Positions 8,201 to 17,497 of a stretch of DNA of 64,000 nucleotides are shown piece after piece. Source of the stretch: Alistipes putredinis DSM 17216. Lineage in GTDB: Bacteria; Bacteroidota; Bacteroidia; Bacteroidales; Rikenellaceae. Both the position numbers and the translations under genes were made by a program. Positions within the stretch are counted from its first letter, which is position 1, and every line of letters begins with the position of its first letter. The DNA lies in assembly GCF_000154465.1 (NCBI RefSeq), contig NZ_DS499579.1:310001-374000 (forward strand), read 5' to 3'. Below the pieces are notes generated by a model. The model was not told the origin of the DNA. It searched no databases and saw only the letters and a list, made by a program, of their open reading frames with translations.

Positions 8201-9577
8201 TTATACGTGGATCGCGGCACCCAGAGCTACCTCGGCCGCCTCCATAACTCCTTCGTTCATGGTCGGGTGTGCGTGGATTGTGTGTGCAATTTGCTGCGCC
8301 GTCGCTCCCAGCGATTTGGCAAGCGTCGGCTCGGCCAGCATTTCGGTTACGTTCGCTCCCACCAGATGTGCGCCCAGCAGCTTGTCGTTCTGGTCGAAGA
8401 TCAGTTTTACGAAGCCGTCGCGGTCGCCTGCGGCGGTCGCTTTGCCCGAAGCGGTGAAGGGGAAGCGTCCCACTTTGTAGTCGATGCCCTTCTCCTTGAC
8501 CTGCTGCTCGGTCATACCGACCGAAGCCACTTCTGGCGAGGTGAATACGCACGAGGGAATCGTCGTGTAATCCACCGGCTCGGAATGTACGCCGCAGATG
8601 GCATTCACGCAGCAGAGCGCCTCGGCCGACGCTACGTGCGCCAGGGCCGGGCCGGGTACGATGTCGCCGATGGCATAAACGCCCGGTACGTTGGTGCGGT
8701 ACTGTTTATCGACGAGGACTTTGTCGCGCTCGGTCTTGATACCCAACTCTTCCAGGCCGATGCCTTCGATGTTGGATTTGATGCCGACGGCCGAGAGGAC
8801 GATGTCGGCAACCAGCGTCTCTGCGCCCTTCTTGCCTTCGATCTCGACGTCGCACTTGCCTTCGGCGTTTACTTTCACCGATTTCACGGTGGTCGAGGTG
8901 AGGATCGTCGCTCTCAACTTGCGGAAAGCGCGTTCCATAGTCTTGGCGACCTCTTCGTCTTCGAGGGGCATGATCTGGGGCAGATATTCGACGATGGTGA
9001 CCTTCACACCCAGTGCGGCATAAAAATAAGCGAACTCGCTGCCGATGGCACCCGATCCCACGACGATCATCGTTTCGGGCAGTTTGGGCAGTACGAGCGC
9101 CTGCTTCGAGGAGATCACGTGCTCTCCGTCGATGGGCATGAACGGCATTTCGCGGGGCCGTGCTCCGGTGGCGAGGATGATGTGGTCGGCTTCGTACTCC
9201 GTGCCGTCCACGTCGATCCGGCCGTTTCCTTTCAGTTTTGCGAAGCCGTTGATCAGCTCCACGTTGTTCTTTTTGAGCAGGAACAACACGCCTTTGTTCA
9301 TCGTTTCGGCCACGCCGCGCGAGCGGGCTACGATCTTTTCGAGGTTGGGCCGCACTTCGCCTGCGAAGTTGAGTCCGTAATGTTCGGCCGACTTGCAATA
9401 GTTGTAAACCTGGGCGCTCTTGAGCAGCGCTTTGGTCGGGATGCAACCCCAGTTGAGGCATACGCCGCCGGCCTCGGCACGCTCTACGACAGCCACTTTC
9501 TTACCCAGTTGAGCAGCGCGGATGGCGGCTACGTAACCGCCCGGACCGCTGCCGATCACAATGATATCGTATTTCAT
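8201..9577 (-). CDS. lpdA: Dihydrolipoyl dehydrogenase
   Basis: FAD-dependent E3 enzyme that reoxidises dihydrolipoamide of 2-oxoacid dehydrogenase or glycine cleavage complexes using NAD. 458 aa. N-terminal FAD motif GSGPGGY at 9-15, redox-active disulfide Cys40/Cys45 in GGVCLNWGCIP, a second dinucleotide fold around residue 175 (VGSGAIGSEFA), and the C-terminal HAHPTMNEG with the His-Glu pair of the active site. No E1/E2 genes are in the window, so its partner complex is unknown. It begins 15 bp after the dipeptidase gene on the same strand and may be cotranscribed with it. Confidence 0.95.
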   Translation of the reverse strand: MKYDIIVIGSGPGGYVAAIRAAQLGKKVAVVERAEAGGVCLNWGCIPTKALLKSAQVYNYCKSAEHYGLNFAGEVRPNLEKIVARSRGVAETMNKGVLFLLKKNNVELINGFAKLKGNGRIDVDGTEYEADHIILATGARPREMPFMPIDGEHVISSKQALVLPKLPETMIVVGSGAIGSEFAYFYAALGVKVTIVEYLPQIMPLEDEEVAKTMERAFRKLRATILTSTTVKSVKVNAEGKCDVEIEGKKGAETLVADIVLSAVGIKSNIEGIGLEELGIKTERDKVLVDKQYRTNVPGVYAIGDIVPGPALAHVASAEALCCVNAICGVHSEPVDYTTIPSCVFTSPEVASVGMTEQQVKEKGIDYKVGRFPFTASGKATAAGDRDGFVKLIFDQNDKLLGAHLVGANVTEMLAEPTLAKSLGATAQQIAHTIHAHPTMNEGVMEAAEVALGAAIHV

Positions 9578-9592
9578 ATTTTTTGTATGTGT

Positions 9593-11260
9593 TTATTGAA
9601 TTACTTTCAGCACTTCACCGTGGTCGGCTACTACGGCGCGTTTCCACTTTTCGTTATAGCCCGGGAACTGGATCTTGTCGGGAATGTCGCGCCCGTTGCC
9701 GTTGTCGAGGAATTTACCCGGTTCGGTTTCGCTCTTCAGGTTGCCGTCGATGTATTTGACGAGCAGGTACCGGTCGAGTTCCGTCCAGCGGTCGAAGAGT
9801 TGCCGGGCCATATCCACCGAATAACGGGTAAGCCGTTTCTGCCGTTTCTTGGGCGAGTCGCCCTCTGTGGCTGCGTCGATCTGTTTGACCTCCTCCAAAC
9901 GGGTATTCTCCCACTCGTCAACCACCTTGCGGATGTCGGCCGCGATCAGATCGTAACGCAGATAGGCGAAGTTGGTTACGCGGTTGAAGAGCCAGAATGC
10001 CGACGTGGGCGAATATTTGAGCATCGTGCCGTTGCCCTCGCGGAAACATTCGGGAACCTCGGTTGCCGAGCAGTAGATCGGCGTCAGGCAGGATGTCGCT
10101 GCGTCGTCCACCCCGAACCAGAGGATGCCCATGTCGTCCGGCAGCCAGGGCCGGGCCTGTGCCACGAACCAGAATCCGGTCTGCTGGGTTGCTACCGCAC
10201 GCTCGTTCAGGTAGGTTACGCCGTCCACTTCGAAATCCATCGGGCGCCAGCGGTACGGCAGGGCATGTCCGCCCGCACCGATGTCCTGGGTCATGTCCAT
10301 CGGAGTTCCTTCGTAGTGGTCGCGCATGGCGTCGAAAACGGTCTTGGGATCGACTTTGGTGCGGGGTTTCACCCAGAGGGGCATCCGGTTGGACATGTTG
10401 TATCCCATTGCATAGTCCGTGTATTGATCCATGTCGTCCGCTACGGTGCGGAAGAACGCCCACACGCGGGCATCGCATCCGCGCACCGTGCCGAAATCGG
10501 CCGGAGCGTAGGCATCGCAGAAGCTGAACTCCTCGTCCGGGCCGTTGAAATAGCCCTTTTCACGGGCGAAGGAGATCACGTCGGGAGCGTAGAGGCAGTT
10601 CTCGGGATCGTCGAGCGGGAAAGTCGTGATGCGCGACTGGTTGGCGTGTGCCGAAACGTATCCGTCGGGAATGCGGCGAGCTACCCAGACGATGCCCTTG
10701 CGGGTGTTGTTACCCTCGGCATCGAGCTCGCAGCCCTTGCCGATCAGCTCCATGATCCAGGCTTCGTTCTGGTCGGCGATCGAGAAGGATTCGCCGCTCG
10801 AAGCGTAGCCGTAGGTGTTGGCCAGATCCACGATGATCCGGATCGCTTCGCGGGCAGTCTTGGCGCGTTGCAGGGTGATGTAGATGAGCGAGCCGTAATC
10901 GATGCGACCCGTCGAATCGGCCAGCTCCTCGCGTCCGCCGTAGGTCGATTCGGCGATGATGAGCGAATGTTCGTTCATGTTGCCGATCGTGGCGTATGTT
11001 TGTGCCGCTTGCGGAATTTCTCCCAGGTAGCGGCCCGAGTCCCAGTCATAGACCGGGAGCATCGTGCCGGGTTTGTAGCGCCCGGCGAAGGTTTTGTAGA
11101 GTGCGCCGTAGAGCTGGTGGGAGTCGGCGGCGTAGGAGACCATCACCGAGCCGTCCGAGGAGGCTCCCCGGGTGATGATGAAGTTGGTGCAGGCGTCTGT
11201 CGCCTTGAATGTCAGACAGCACAGGGCTGCGGCAAACAGGGTTCGGAATAGTTTTTTCAT
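9593..11260 (-). CDS. C69 family dipeptidase (PepD-like), exported
   Basis: Ntn-hydrolase dipeptidase of MEROPS family C69. 555 aa from the ATG at 11260. A hydrophobic signal sequence (residues 1-20) ends just before DACTNFIITRGASSDGS, where Cys24 is the expected nucleophile exposed by processing, followed by the conserved SSDGSVMV segment. The frame extends upstream to 11347, but the signal peptide fixes the start. It has its own promoter (TTTG and TATCTTTG elements read on the minus strand at 11360-11390) and is followed by lpdA. Likely role: periplasmic peptide breakdown. Substrate specificity cannot be read from sequence. Confidence 0.9.
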   Translation of the reverse strand: MKKLFRTLFAAALCCLTFKATDACTNFIITRGASSDGSVMVSYAADSHQLYGALYKTFAGRYKPGTMLPVYDWDSGRYLGEIPQAAQTYATIGNMNEHSLIIAESTYGGREELADSTGRIDYGSLIYITLQRAKTAREAIRIIVDLANTYGYASSGESFSIADQNEAWIMELIGKGCELDAEGNNTRKGIVWVARRIPDGYVSAHANQSRITTFPLDDPENCLYAPDVISFAREKGYFNGPDEEFSFCDAYAPADFGTVRGCDARVWAFFRTVADDMDQYTDYAMGYNMSNRMPLWVKPRTKVDPKTVFDAMRDHYEGTPMDMTQDIGAGGHALPYRWRPMDFEVDGVTYLNERAVATQQTGFWFVAQARPWLPDDMGILWFGVDDAATSCLTPIYCSATEVPECFREGNGTMLKYSPTSAFWLFNRVTNFAYLRYDLIAADIRKVVDEWENTRLEEVKQIDAATEGDSPKKRQKRLTRYSVDMARQLFDRWTELDRYLLVKYIDGNLKSETEPGKFLDNGNGRDIPDKIQFPGYNEKWKRAVVADHGEVLKVIQ

Positions 11261-11680
11261 GCGAGAATTTTTTATTTTGAGTGAGAACGGCGCGTATTCC
11301 TTGAACGATGCGGTTCCGTGTTTCCGGAATACGGCCGGTCCGGGCAAAAGTTATTTTCGCAAAGATAGCATAAACCGGAAATAAAACAAAACCAGCCGCA
11401 TCCCTTTTTCCGGAATTCAACCGGTATCGTAAAAACCGGGACGGGATGCGTCGGGAGCATTTATGCCGGATGTTGTCCGGCCGGTTCGTTCGTTTCGGAT
11501 GCGACGGGATGTTTTTCGACGGGAGGCGGGAGCGGCTGTCCGCTGTGCTCCTGCCGGGGGGCGGATTCGGGCTCCCGGCTCGCCCTGAGGGGCCGAAAGG
11601 GACATTATTCTCCGAAAAATTTGAATTGACCGCAAGTTGAGGCACATAACTTGCCGTGTATTTCGAAAAATGCAGAAACT
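11261..11680. other. 420-bp divergent intergenic region
   Basis: Lies between the minus-strand dipeptidase and the plus-strand efflux operon. It holds the dipeptidase promoter (11360-11390). On the efflux side there is only a weak candidate, TTG 11626-11628 and TAACTTGC 11647-11654. The middle is GC-rich with no convincing ORF and no clear operator palindrome. Confidence 0.5.
11360..11390 (-). promoter_or_regulatory. Promoter of the C69 dipeptidase gene
   Basis: On the minus strand: TTTG (complement of 11387-11390), 19-bp spacer, TATCTTTG (complement of 11360-11367). Both Bacteroidota elements are exact, and the ATG is 99 bp downstream. Confidence 0.75.
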
Positions 11681-12805
11681 ATGTGTTACAGATCGTCTTC
11701 AATTCCCTTTATCCTGCTCGCGCTCTCTTTGCTCGCGGTTTCCTGCGGTTCCCGTTCCGGACATACCGGGCAGATGCCGCCGATGGAGATCGAAATCGCT
11801 GTCGCCGAGTTCGATTTGCTCTATACGCGGCGGAGCTTCATTTCCCAGATCAACAGCGATAACGAAGTGGTGGTCGAACCCCGTGTGAGCGGGTTTCTCG
11901 TAGCCCGGCACTATAAAAAAGGTATGCCCGTGCGCAAGGGTCAGTTGATTTTCGAAATCGACGACAGTGAGTATTACACTGCCCTGCTTTCGGCTCAAGC
12001 GGCTCTGGAGTCGAGCCGTGCGCTGGCGCTCGAAGCCAAGAACAATTTCGACCGGGCGGTGCCGCTGGCCAAGATCAATGCCATCAGCGGTACGCAACTC
12101 GACCAATATACGGCGCAGTACGCCGCTTCGGAGGCCGACGTGAAGTCGGCCCGGCAGGCTCTGCGGAATGCCCAGCTCAATCTGGGCTACACGAAGATCT
12201 ATGCACAGATAGACGGCATTATCGAATCTTCGAACGGCTCCGTCGGTGATTATGTCGGTCCGGGTACGCAAATTCCGACCCTCACCACGATTATGAATAT
12301 TGATACGGTCCAGGTCCCCATTGCGATTCCGATGACGCAATTCCTTCGGTTGGACAGCAATCGGACGAATATCTACGACAACGCCGAACTGCTTTCGGAG
12401 ATCGTGCTTTACGAGGCGGACGGTACCCGCTATCCGCTTTTCGGCAAGTACGATTACACCCGGACGGCCGTATCTTCGGCTACGGGGACGATCGTGCTGA
12501 TCGTCCGCTTCCCGAATCCTTCCTACCGGCTCAAGACCGGACAGTTCGCGCGTGTCGAAGCCAATATCGGGGCGAAGCTGCCCCGTGTACTGGTGCCGCA
12601 GCAGAGTGTCGTGCAGACTCTCGACGTATCGTCGGTCTGGGTAATCCGGCCGGACAGCACGGCCGAATACCGCAAGGTTACGCCGGGCGAGACGTTCGGC
12701 GGAATGTGGGCCATCGAGTCGGGCCTGGAACCGGGAGAAACGGTCGCTGTGACCGGTTTGCAGAAACTTCGTCAGGGAATGCGGGTCGTTCCCGTTAAAA
12801 AATAG
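11681..12805 (+). CDS. RND efflux periplasmic adaptor (membrane fusion lipoprotein)
   Basis: HlyD/AcrA-like adaptor linking the inner-membrane pump to the outer-membrane channel. 374 aa from the ATG at 11681; the N-terminus is a lipoprotein signal with the lipobox-like end LLAVSCGS, so it is probably lipid-anchored. Seen in order: a barrel-sandwich half (VEPRVSGFLVARHYKKG..VRKGQLIFEID), a coiled-coil hairpin (about residues 95-155, Ala/Gln-rich), the returning lipoyl half (GYTKIYAQIDGIIESSNGSVGDYV) and a C-terminal beta-barrel/MP domain. It is the first of three genes; the pump starts 6 bp later. Confidence 0.93.
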   Translation: MCYRSSSIPFILLALSLLAVSCGSRSGHTGQMPPMEIEIAVAEFDLLYTRRSFISQINSDNEVVVEPRVSGFLVARHYKKGMPVRKGQLIFEIDDSEYYTALLSAQAALESSRALALEAKNNFDRAVPLAKINAISGTQLDQYTAQYAASEADVKSARQALRNAQLNLGYTKIYAQIDGIIESSNGSVGDYVGPGTQIPTLTTIMNIDTVQVPIAIPMTQFLRLDSNRTNIYDNAELLSEIVLYEADGTRYPLFGKYDYTRTAVSSATGTIVLIVRFPNPSYRLKTGQFARVEANIGAKLPRVLVPQQSVVQTLDVSSVWVIRPDSTAEYRKVTPGETFGGMWAIESGLEPGETVAVTGLQKLRQGMRVVPVKK

Positions 12806-12811
12806 GCAGGT

Positions 12812-15800
12812 ATGGGAAAATTTTTCATCGCGCGGCCCATTTTCGCCATTGCGCTGGCGGCAGCTATCGTGCTGCTGGGTATCATTTCTATATTCGACCT
12901 GCCGATCGAGCAGTATCCCGACATTACGCCTCCTGTCGTCGAAGTTTCGACGACCTATCCCGGTGCCGATGCCGAAACCGTGAACAATGCGGTCGCCACG
13001 CCCGTTTCGCAGAGCATCATGGGTGTCAGCGATATGCTCTATATGCAGGCTACGAGCGCCAACGACGGGTCGATGAATCTGCAGGTGACCTTCGATATCG
13101 GATCCGATCCGAACATGGACGCTATTTTTACGCAGAACAATGTTTCGACGGCCCTTTCGCAACTTCCCGCGTCGGTGACCCAGCAGGGCGTCACCACGCG
13201 CAAGACCATGACCGGCTTTCTGATCGTCTATTCGCTCACCAGCGACGGACGCTACACCGGCGATTTTCTCTCCAACTACGCCTATATCAACATCCAGAAC
13301 GAACTGTTGAAGATCGACGGCGTAGGTAAGGTGGACATTATGGGCGCCGGTGAATACGCCATGCGTATCTGGCTGAAGCCCGACCTGTTGGATTACTACA
13401 AGATCTCGCTCGACGAGGTTTTTGCGGCTGTCGAAGCGCAGGGCGGCATCTTTCCGGCGGGCAAGTTCGGCGGGGAACCCGCTGCGGGCGACGTGACTTA
13501 TACCTATACGGTGACCATGCCGCCCCAGATCTACGATGCGGAGCAGTTCGGCGACATCATTATCTCCACCACTCCCGAAGGCGAGCAGGTTCGGTTGAGC
13601 GATATTGCTGACGTGGCTCTCGGCAGCCGCCAGTACGGTGTCGAATCGCTCTTCAATAGCGACCCGACCGCCCTGCTTGTCATTTATCAGCAACCGGGCA
13701 GCAATGCCGTCGATGTGGGCAATTCGGTCAAGGCCGAAATGGAGCGCCTTTCCAAGCGCTTCCCCGATGGCATTACCTATACTTCGATGGTCGATGCCAC
13801 GACCAGTATCGAAGCCGGCGTGAAGGATATTTTCGTCACGCTCATTATCGCTCTGATTCTGGTGATCGCCATCATCTTCCTCTTCCTGCAGGACTGGCGT
13901 GCGACGCTCATCCCGCTGCTGGCGATTCCGGTGTCGATCATCGGCGCTTTCGCGCTCTTCCCGCTACTCGGGTTCTCGATCAATATCATCTCGCTGTTGG
14001 GTATGGTGCTGGCCATCGGCCTGGTGGTCGATGACGCGATCGTGGTGGTCGAGGCCGTGCAGGTCAATATCGAGAAGGGGCTGAGTGCGAAGCAGGCGAC
14101 CGTCGAAGCGATGCACAGCGTCTCGTCGCCGATCGTCGCTACGACCGTCGTACTGCTGGCCGTGTTTATTCCCGTATCGTTCATGGGGAGTATCACGGGT
14201 CTGCTGTTCCAGCAGTTCTCGATCTCGATCGCCGTATCGGTCTGCATCTCTTCGTTCAATGCCCTCACCCTTTCGCCTGCGCTGTGCGCGTTGCTGCTCA
14301 AGCCGCGCCCGAAGGTGCAGAAGGGATTCTTCGCCGCTTTCAACCGCTGGTTCGGCAAACGTACCGAAGAATACACATCGGCTACCACCCGTTTTATCGG
14401 TCACCTGAAGCGTACCGGAGGAATCGTCGCCGTAACCCTTGCCGCTATCGCCGTGATCTGGCACTTCCTGCCTTCGGGCTTCCTGCCCGACGAGGATCAG
14501 GGGTATGTCATGGTCTTCGTGCAGACGCCCGAGGCTTCATCCCTGCAAACCACCGTCAAGGCGATGCAGCGGGTCGATGAACTCGTCCGGCAGCGTCCGG
14601 ATGTCGAGGCGACCTCCTTTGCCGCCGGTTTCAATATGCTGGCGGGTATCGCTTCGAGCAACAGCGGTATTATCTTCGTGAAGCTGGTCGATTACAGCCA
14701 GCGCAGCAAGACCTCTTCTCAGATCGCTTCCGCCTTGACGGAGGAGTTGTACGTGGCAGTTCCCGAGGCCGTCAGCTACGCCTTTATCTCGCCATCGATC
14801 CCCGGTTTGGGCGTAACGTCCGGCATTACGTTGCAGGTACAGGATCTTGAAGGCCGGGGTACGGAGTTCCTGGCGGACGAAACCATGCGCTTCATGGATT
14901 CGCTGCGCAAGCAGCCGCAGATCGGCTCCGTGACCACCCAGTTCAACGCCGGCATCCCCCAGCGGCGAATCGAAGTCGATAAGGAGAAAGCGCTGGCACA
15001 GGGCGTGCCGCTCCGGAGTTTCTACAAGACGATGAGCACTCTGCTCGGCGGTTCCTATATCAACAATTTCAACCGGTTCGGAAAACTTTACCAGACTTAT
15101 ATCCAGGCTGCGCCCGAGTACCGTCGTGACAAGTATTCGCTCGAAAGCTATTTCGTGGACGACGGTCAGGGCAACTCGATTCCCGTTTCGTCGTTCACGA
15201 CCGTACGGGATACTACGGGTGTCGAATTCGTCTCGCAGTTCAACCTCTACCGGTCGATCGAGCTGACGGTCAATCCCGCCGCGAAAGTTTCGACCGGTCA
15301 GGCGATGGACGCCATCGAAGCGGTGGCCGCCGACGTGCTACCCGAGGCGGTCGGAACCACCTGGAGCGGCTTATCCTATCAGGAAAAGACGGCTTCGGGT
15401 AGCAGCGGCGCCGTTTACCTGCTGGCTATTGTCTTCGTGTTCCTGACTCTTTCGGCCCTCTACAACAGCTGGGGGCTGCCGCTGGCGATCCTGTTGAGTG
15501 TCCCGCTCGCGGTGCTCGGCGCACTGTTATTTGTCGGTGCGGCGTACCTGGTCAGCCCTGAGTTTATCAATAATATCTACATGCAGATCTCGTTGGTCAT
15601 GCTGATCGGTCTTTCGGCCAAGAATGCCATTTTGGTCGTGGAATATGCCGATCAGCTCTTCTTCGAGAAGAACATGGACCTGAAGGCCGCGACGATCGAG
15701 GCGGCGAGGCTGCGTATGCGGCCGATCATGATGACCGCCTTCTCGTTCATCCTGGGCGTCATGCCGCTGATCTTCGCCAGCGGAGTCTATGCTACGGCCC

Positions 15801-15943
15801 GCAATATTATGGGTATGGCTCTGGTGGGCGGTATGTTGCTCGCCACGATGCTGGGCATTTTCATTTACCCTGCTCTGTATTATCTGGTTGCCCGTGTCGG
15901 CAAGTTCGAACACAAGCGGGAGTTAAAACAAAAAGAGTCATGA
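12812..15943 (+). CDS. AcrB-like RND multidrug efflux permease (HAE1)
   Basis: Proton-driven inner-membrane pump, 1043 aa, full length for the hydrophobe/amphiphile efflux family. The paired aspartates of the proton relay are in VVDDAIVVVE at residues 407-408, the same numbering as AcrB. Two repeats are visible: a first transmembrane helix near residues 10-28, a porter domain, a helix bundle from ~335 to ~500, then the second half with its bundle from ~865. The C-terminus overlaps the next gene by 4 bp (ATGA), so adaptor, pump and channel are translationally coupled. Substrates cannot be inferred. No regulator gene is adjacent. Confidence 0.96.
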   Translation: MGKFFIARPIFAIALAAAIVLLGIISIFDLPIEQYPDITPPVVEVSTTYPGADAETVNNAVATPVSQSIMGVSDMLYMQATSANDGSMNLQVTFDIGSDPNMDAIFTQNNVSTALSQLPASVTQQGVTTRKTMTGFLIVYSLTSDGRYTGDFLSNYAYINIQNELLKIDGVGKVDIMGAGEYAMRIWLKPDLLDYYKISLDEVFAAVEAQGGIFPAGKFGGEPAAGDVTYTYTVTMPPQIYDAEQFGDIIISTTPEGEQVRLSDIADVALGSRQYGVESLFNSDPTALLVIYQQPGSNAVDVGNSVKAEMERLSKRFPDGITYTSMVDATTSIEAGVKDIFVTLIIALILVIAIIFLFLQDWRATLIPLLAIPVSIIGAFALFPLLGFSINIISLLGMVLAIGLVVDDAIVVVEAVQVNIEKGLSAKQATVEAMHSVSSPIVATTVVLLAVFIPVSFMGSITGLLFQQFSISIAVSVCISSFNALTLSPALCALLLKPRPKVQKGFFAAFNRWFGKRTEEYTSATTRFIGHLKRTGGIVAVTLAAIAVIWHFLPSGFLPDEDQGYVMVFVQTPEASSLQTTVKAMQRVDELVRQRPDVEATSFAAGFNMLAGIASSNSGIIFVKLVDYSQRSKTSSQIASALTEELYVAVPEAVSYAFISPSIPGLGVTSGITLQVQDLEGRGTEFLADETMRFMDSLRKQPQIGSVTTQFNAGIPQRRIEVDKEKALAQGVPLRSFYKTMSTLLGGSYINNFNRFGKLYQTYIQAAPEYRRDKYSLESYFVDDGQGNSIPVSSFTTVRDTTGVEFVSQFNLYRSIELTVNPAAKVSTGQAMDAIEAVAADVLPEAVGTTWSGLSYQEKTASGSSGAVYLLAIVFVFLTLSALYNSWGLPLAILLSVPLAVLGALLFVGAAYLVSPEFINNIYMQISLVMLIGLSAKNAILVVEYADQLFFEKNMDLKAATIEAARLRMRPIMMTAFSFILGVMPLIFASGVYATARNIMGMALVGGMLLATMLGIFIYPALYYLVARVGKFEHKRELKQKES

Positions 15944-17304
15944 AACGATACTTTGCAATCATTCTGTTCGCTGCCGCACTGGCATCGTGCACTCCGAAAC
16001 TCTACGACGCGCAGGTCGAAGTGCCTGAGAATTATCGCTTCGCGGGCGATTTCCCGCAGGATTCGGTGTCGCTGCCTTTCGCCTGGTGGGAGATTTTCGG
16101 GGATTCGACGCTCAATCGCCTGGTGGAGCACGCGCTCGAGAACAACCGCAATCTGGCGCAGGCGGCTTCGCGCATCTTCGAAGCTCGCGCCAATATCGCC
16201 GTGGCCCGTGCGCCTTTCCTGCCGTCGGTCGGATTGAATCTTTCGGCACAGGGAAACTATACCGAGCCGACCGGTACGACCCAACAATATACGATCGAAC
16301 CGTCGATTTCCTGGGAAGTACCCCTTTTCGGAACACTCCGCAGCGCTAACCGGGCGGCTAAGGCAGCTCTCTACTCTTCGGAGTGGGGCTATCGGGGCGT
16401 GATGCTGTCGCTGACGGCGGAAGTCGCCACCTCCTATTTTACCGTGCTTCAATACACCCGCGACCTGCGGATCGCCCGGCAGAGCTATGTGCTGCGCCGG
16501 GAGTCGGCGGCGCTCGTGGATTCGCTCGCCCGTTACGGCATGTCCAACGGCGTGGCCCTTCAGCAAGCCATGAGCCTCGTCTATCAGGCCGAGGCCGATA
16601 TTCCGCAGTATCAGCGTGCCGTCGAGCAGTCGCGTCTGGCCCTTTGTGTCCTGCTCGGCGAGAATCCCTCCTATTTCGGGGACGAAACTTTCGACGATGC
16701 CTTGCTGGACAATTATCAGGTAATGGATATTCCCGTCGGACTTCCTTCGGAATTGCTCGAGCGGCGTCCCGACATCATGGAGGCTTCGTTCAACATGGAT
16801 GAGGCGGCCGCGAACGTGGGGCTTGCCCGTAGCAAGCGTTTTCCGTCGATTACGCTGACCGGAGCCGGGGGTATCGTTTCCAGTTCGATCGAAGGTATTT
16901 CCGACGGTCATTCGTGGGCGTGGTCGGCCGTCGGGTCGCTTGTGCAGCCGATCTTTAATTTCGGCAAGCTCAAGCGGCAGGAGCAGGTTGCCAGGGAGCG
17001 ATATTATCAGAGTGTGTTCGCCTATGAGGAGACCGTGCTCGAAGCGTTGGGCGATGTGGAAAAGAGTCTGCTCGACATCGCTACCTACCGCAGCCAGGCC
17101 GAGAATTACGCCCGGTTGCTCCGGGCCAATATCGAGATCGCCACGATGACCAATTCGCTCTACCGCAATGGTATGTCGGCCTATCTGGACGTGATCGACG
17201 CCGAACGAAACATGTACCAGTCGCAGATGGAGTATGTGAACCTCGTAGCTCAACAGTATATCAATTATGTGAATCTGTTCAAGGCGTTGGGCGGCGGTTG
17301 GTAG
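15940..17304 (+). CDS. Efflux outer-membrane factor lipoprotein (NodT/OprM type)
   Basis: TolC-superfamily channel completing the tripartite pump. 454 aa; the lipoprotein signal ends in AALASC. Two outer-membrane efflux protein repeats are seen (about 50-240 and 260-450), with typical helix-turn patterns such as LLERRPDIMEA in the middle and a closing ALGGGW. The start overlaps the pump stop by 4 bp. Normal length for NodT-type factors. Confidence 0.94.
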   Translation: MKRYFAIILFAAALASCTPKLYDAQVEVPENYRFAGDFPQDSVSLPFAWWEIFGDSTLNRLVEHALENNRNLAQAASRIFEARANIAVARAPFLPSVGLNLSAQGNYTEPTGTTQQYTIEPSISWEVPLFGTLRSANRAAKAALYSSEWGYRGVMLSLTAEVATSYFTVLQYTRDLRIARQSYVLRRESAALVDSLARYGMSNGVALQQAMSLVYQAEADIPQYQRAVEQSRLALCVLLGENPSYFGDETFDDALLDNYQVMDIPVGLPSELLERRPDIMEASFNMDEAAANVGLARSKRFPSITLTGAGGIVSSSIEGISDGHSWAWSAVGSLVQPIFNFGKLKRQEQVARERYYQSVFAYEETVLEALGDVEKSLLDIATYRSQAENYARLLRANIEIATMTNSLYRNGMSAYLDVIDAERNMYQSQMEYVNLVAQQYINYVNLFKALGGGW

Positions 17305-17429
17305 CCGTCGCCGGCTTACCGGCCGGAAGAGCGGTTGTCCCGCTCCGTGCTGTAGGTCTGCCTGTAAAAGAAAGAAGAATCAAAACAAATTTTTACTTCT
17401 TCTTTCTTTTTTAATATCGCAAATTTCAC

Positions 17430-17437
17430 TATCTTTG
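17430..17437 (+). promoter_or_regulatory. -7 box of tnaA
   Basis: TATCTTTG, 60 bp before the tnaA ATG, in a very AT-rich stretch. A weak inverted repeat (AAAGAAAGAAG ... CTTCTTTCTTT, about 17367-17409) just upstream may be the terminator of the efflux operon. No tnaC-like Trp-containing leader peptide was recognised in the 60-bp leader. Confidence 0.6.
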
Positions 17438-17497
17438 TTAGCGTATGTACTAATAAAAATCTTTTTTTAATTCTATTAATTAGTAAAAAATTATATT

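Noticed and set aside
8162..11251. 1029-codon plus-strand open frame over lpdA and the dipeptidase
   Set aside because: It is antisense to two recognisable genes and has no domain of its own; long antisense frames are common at this G+C.
11446..11640. Short ORF in the dipeptidase/efflux divergent region
   Set aside because: GC-rich, Arg-rich composition, no terminator or family; probably chance.
11699..13693. 664-codon minus-strand frame over the RND adaptor and pump
   Set aside because: Antisense shadow; His/Arg/Asp-rich composition with no recognisable motif.
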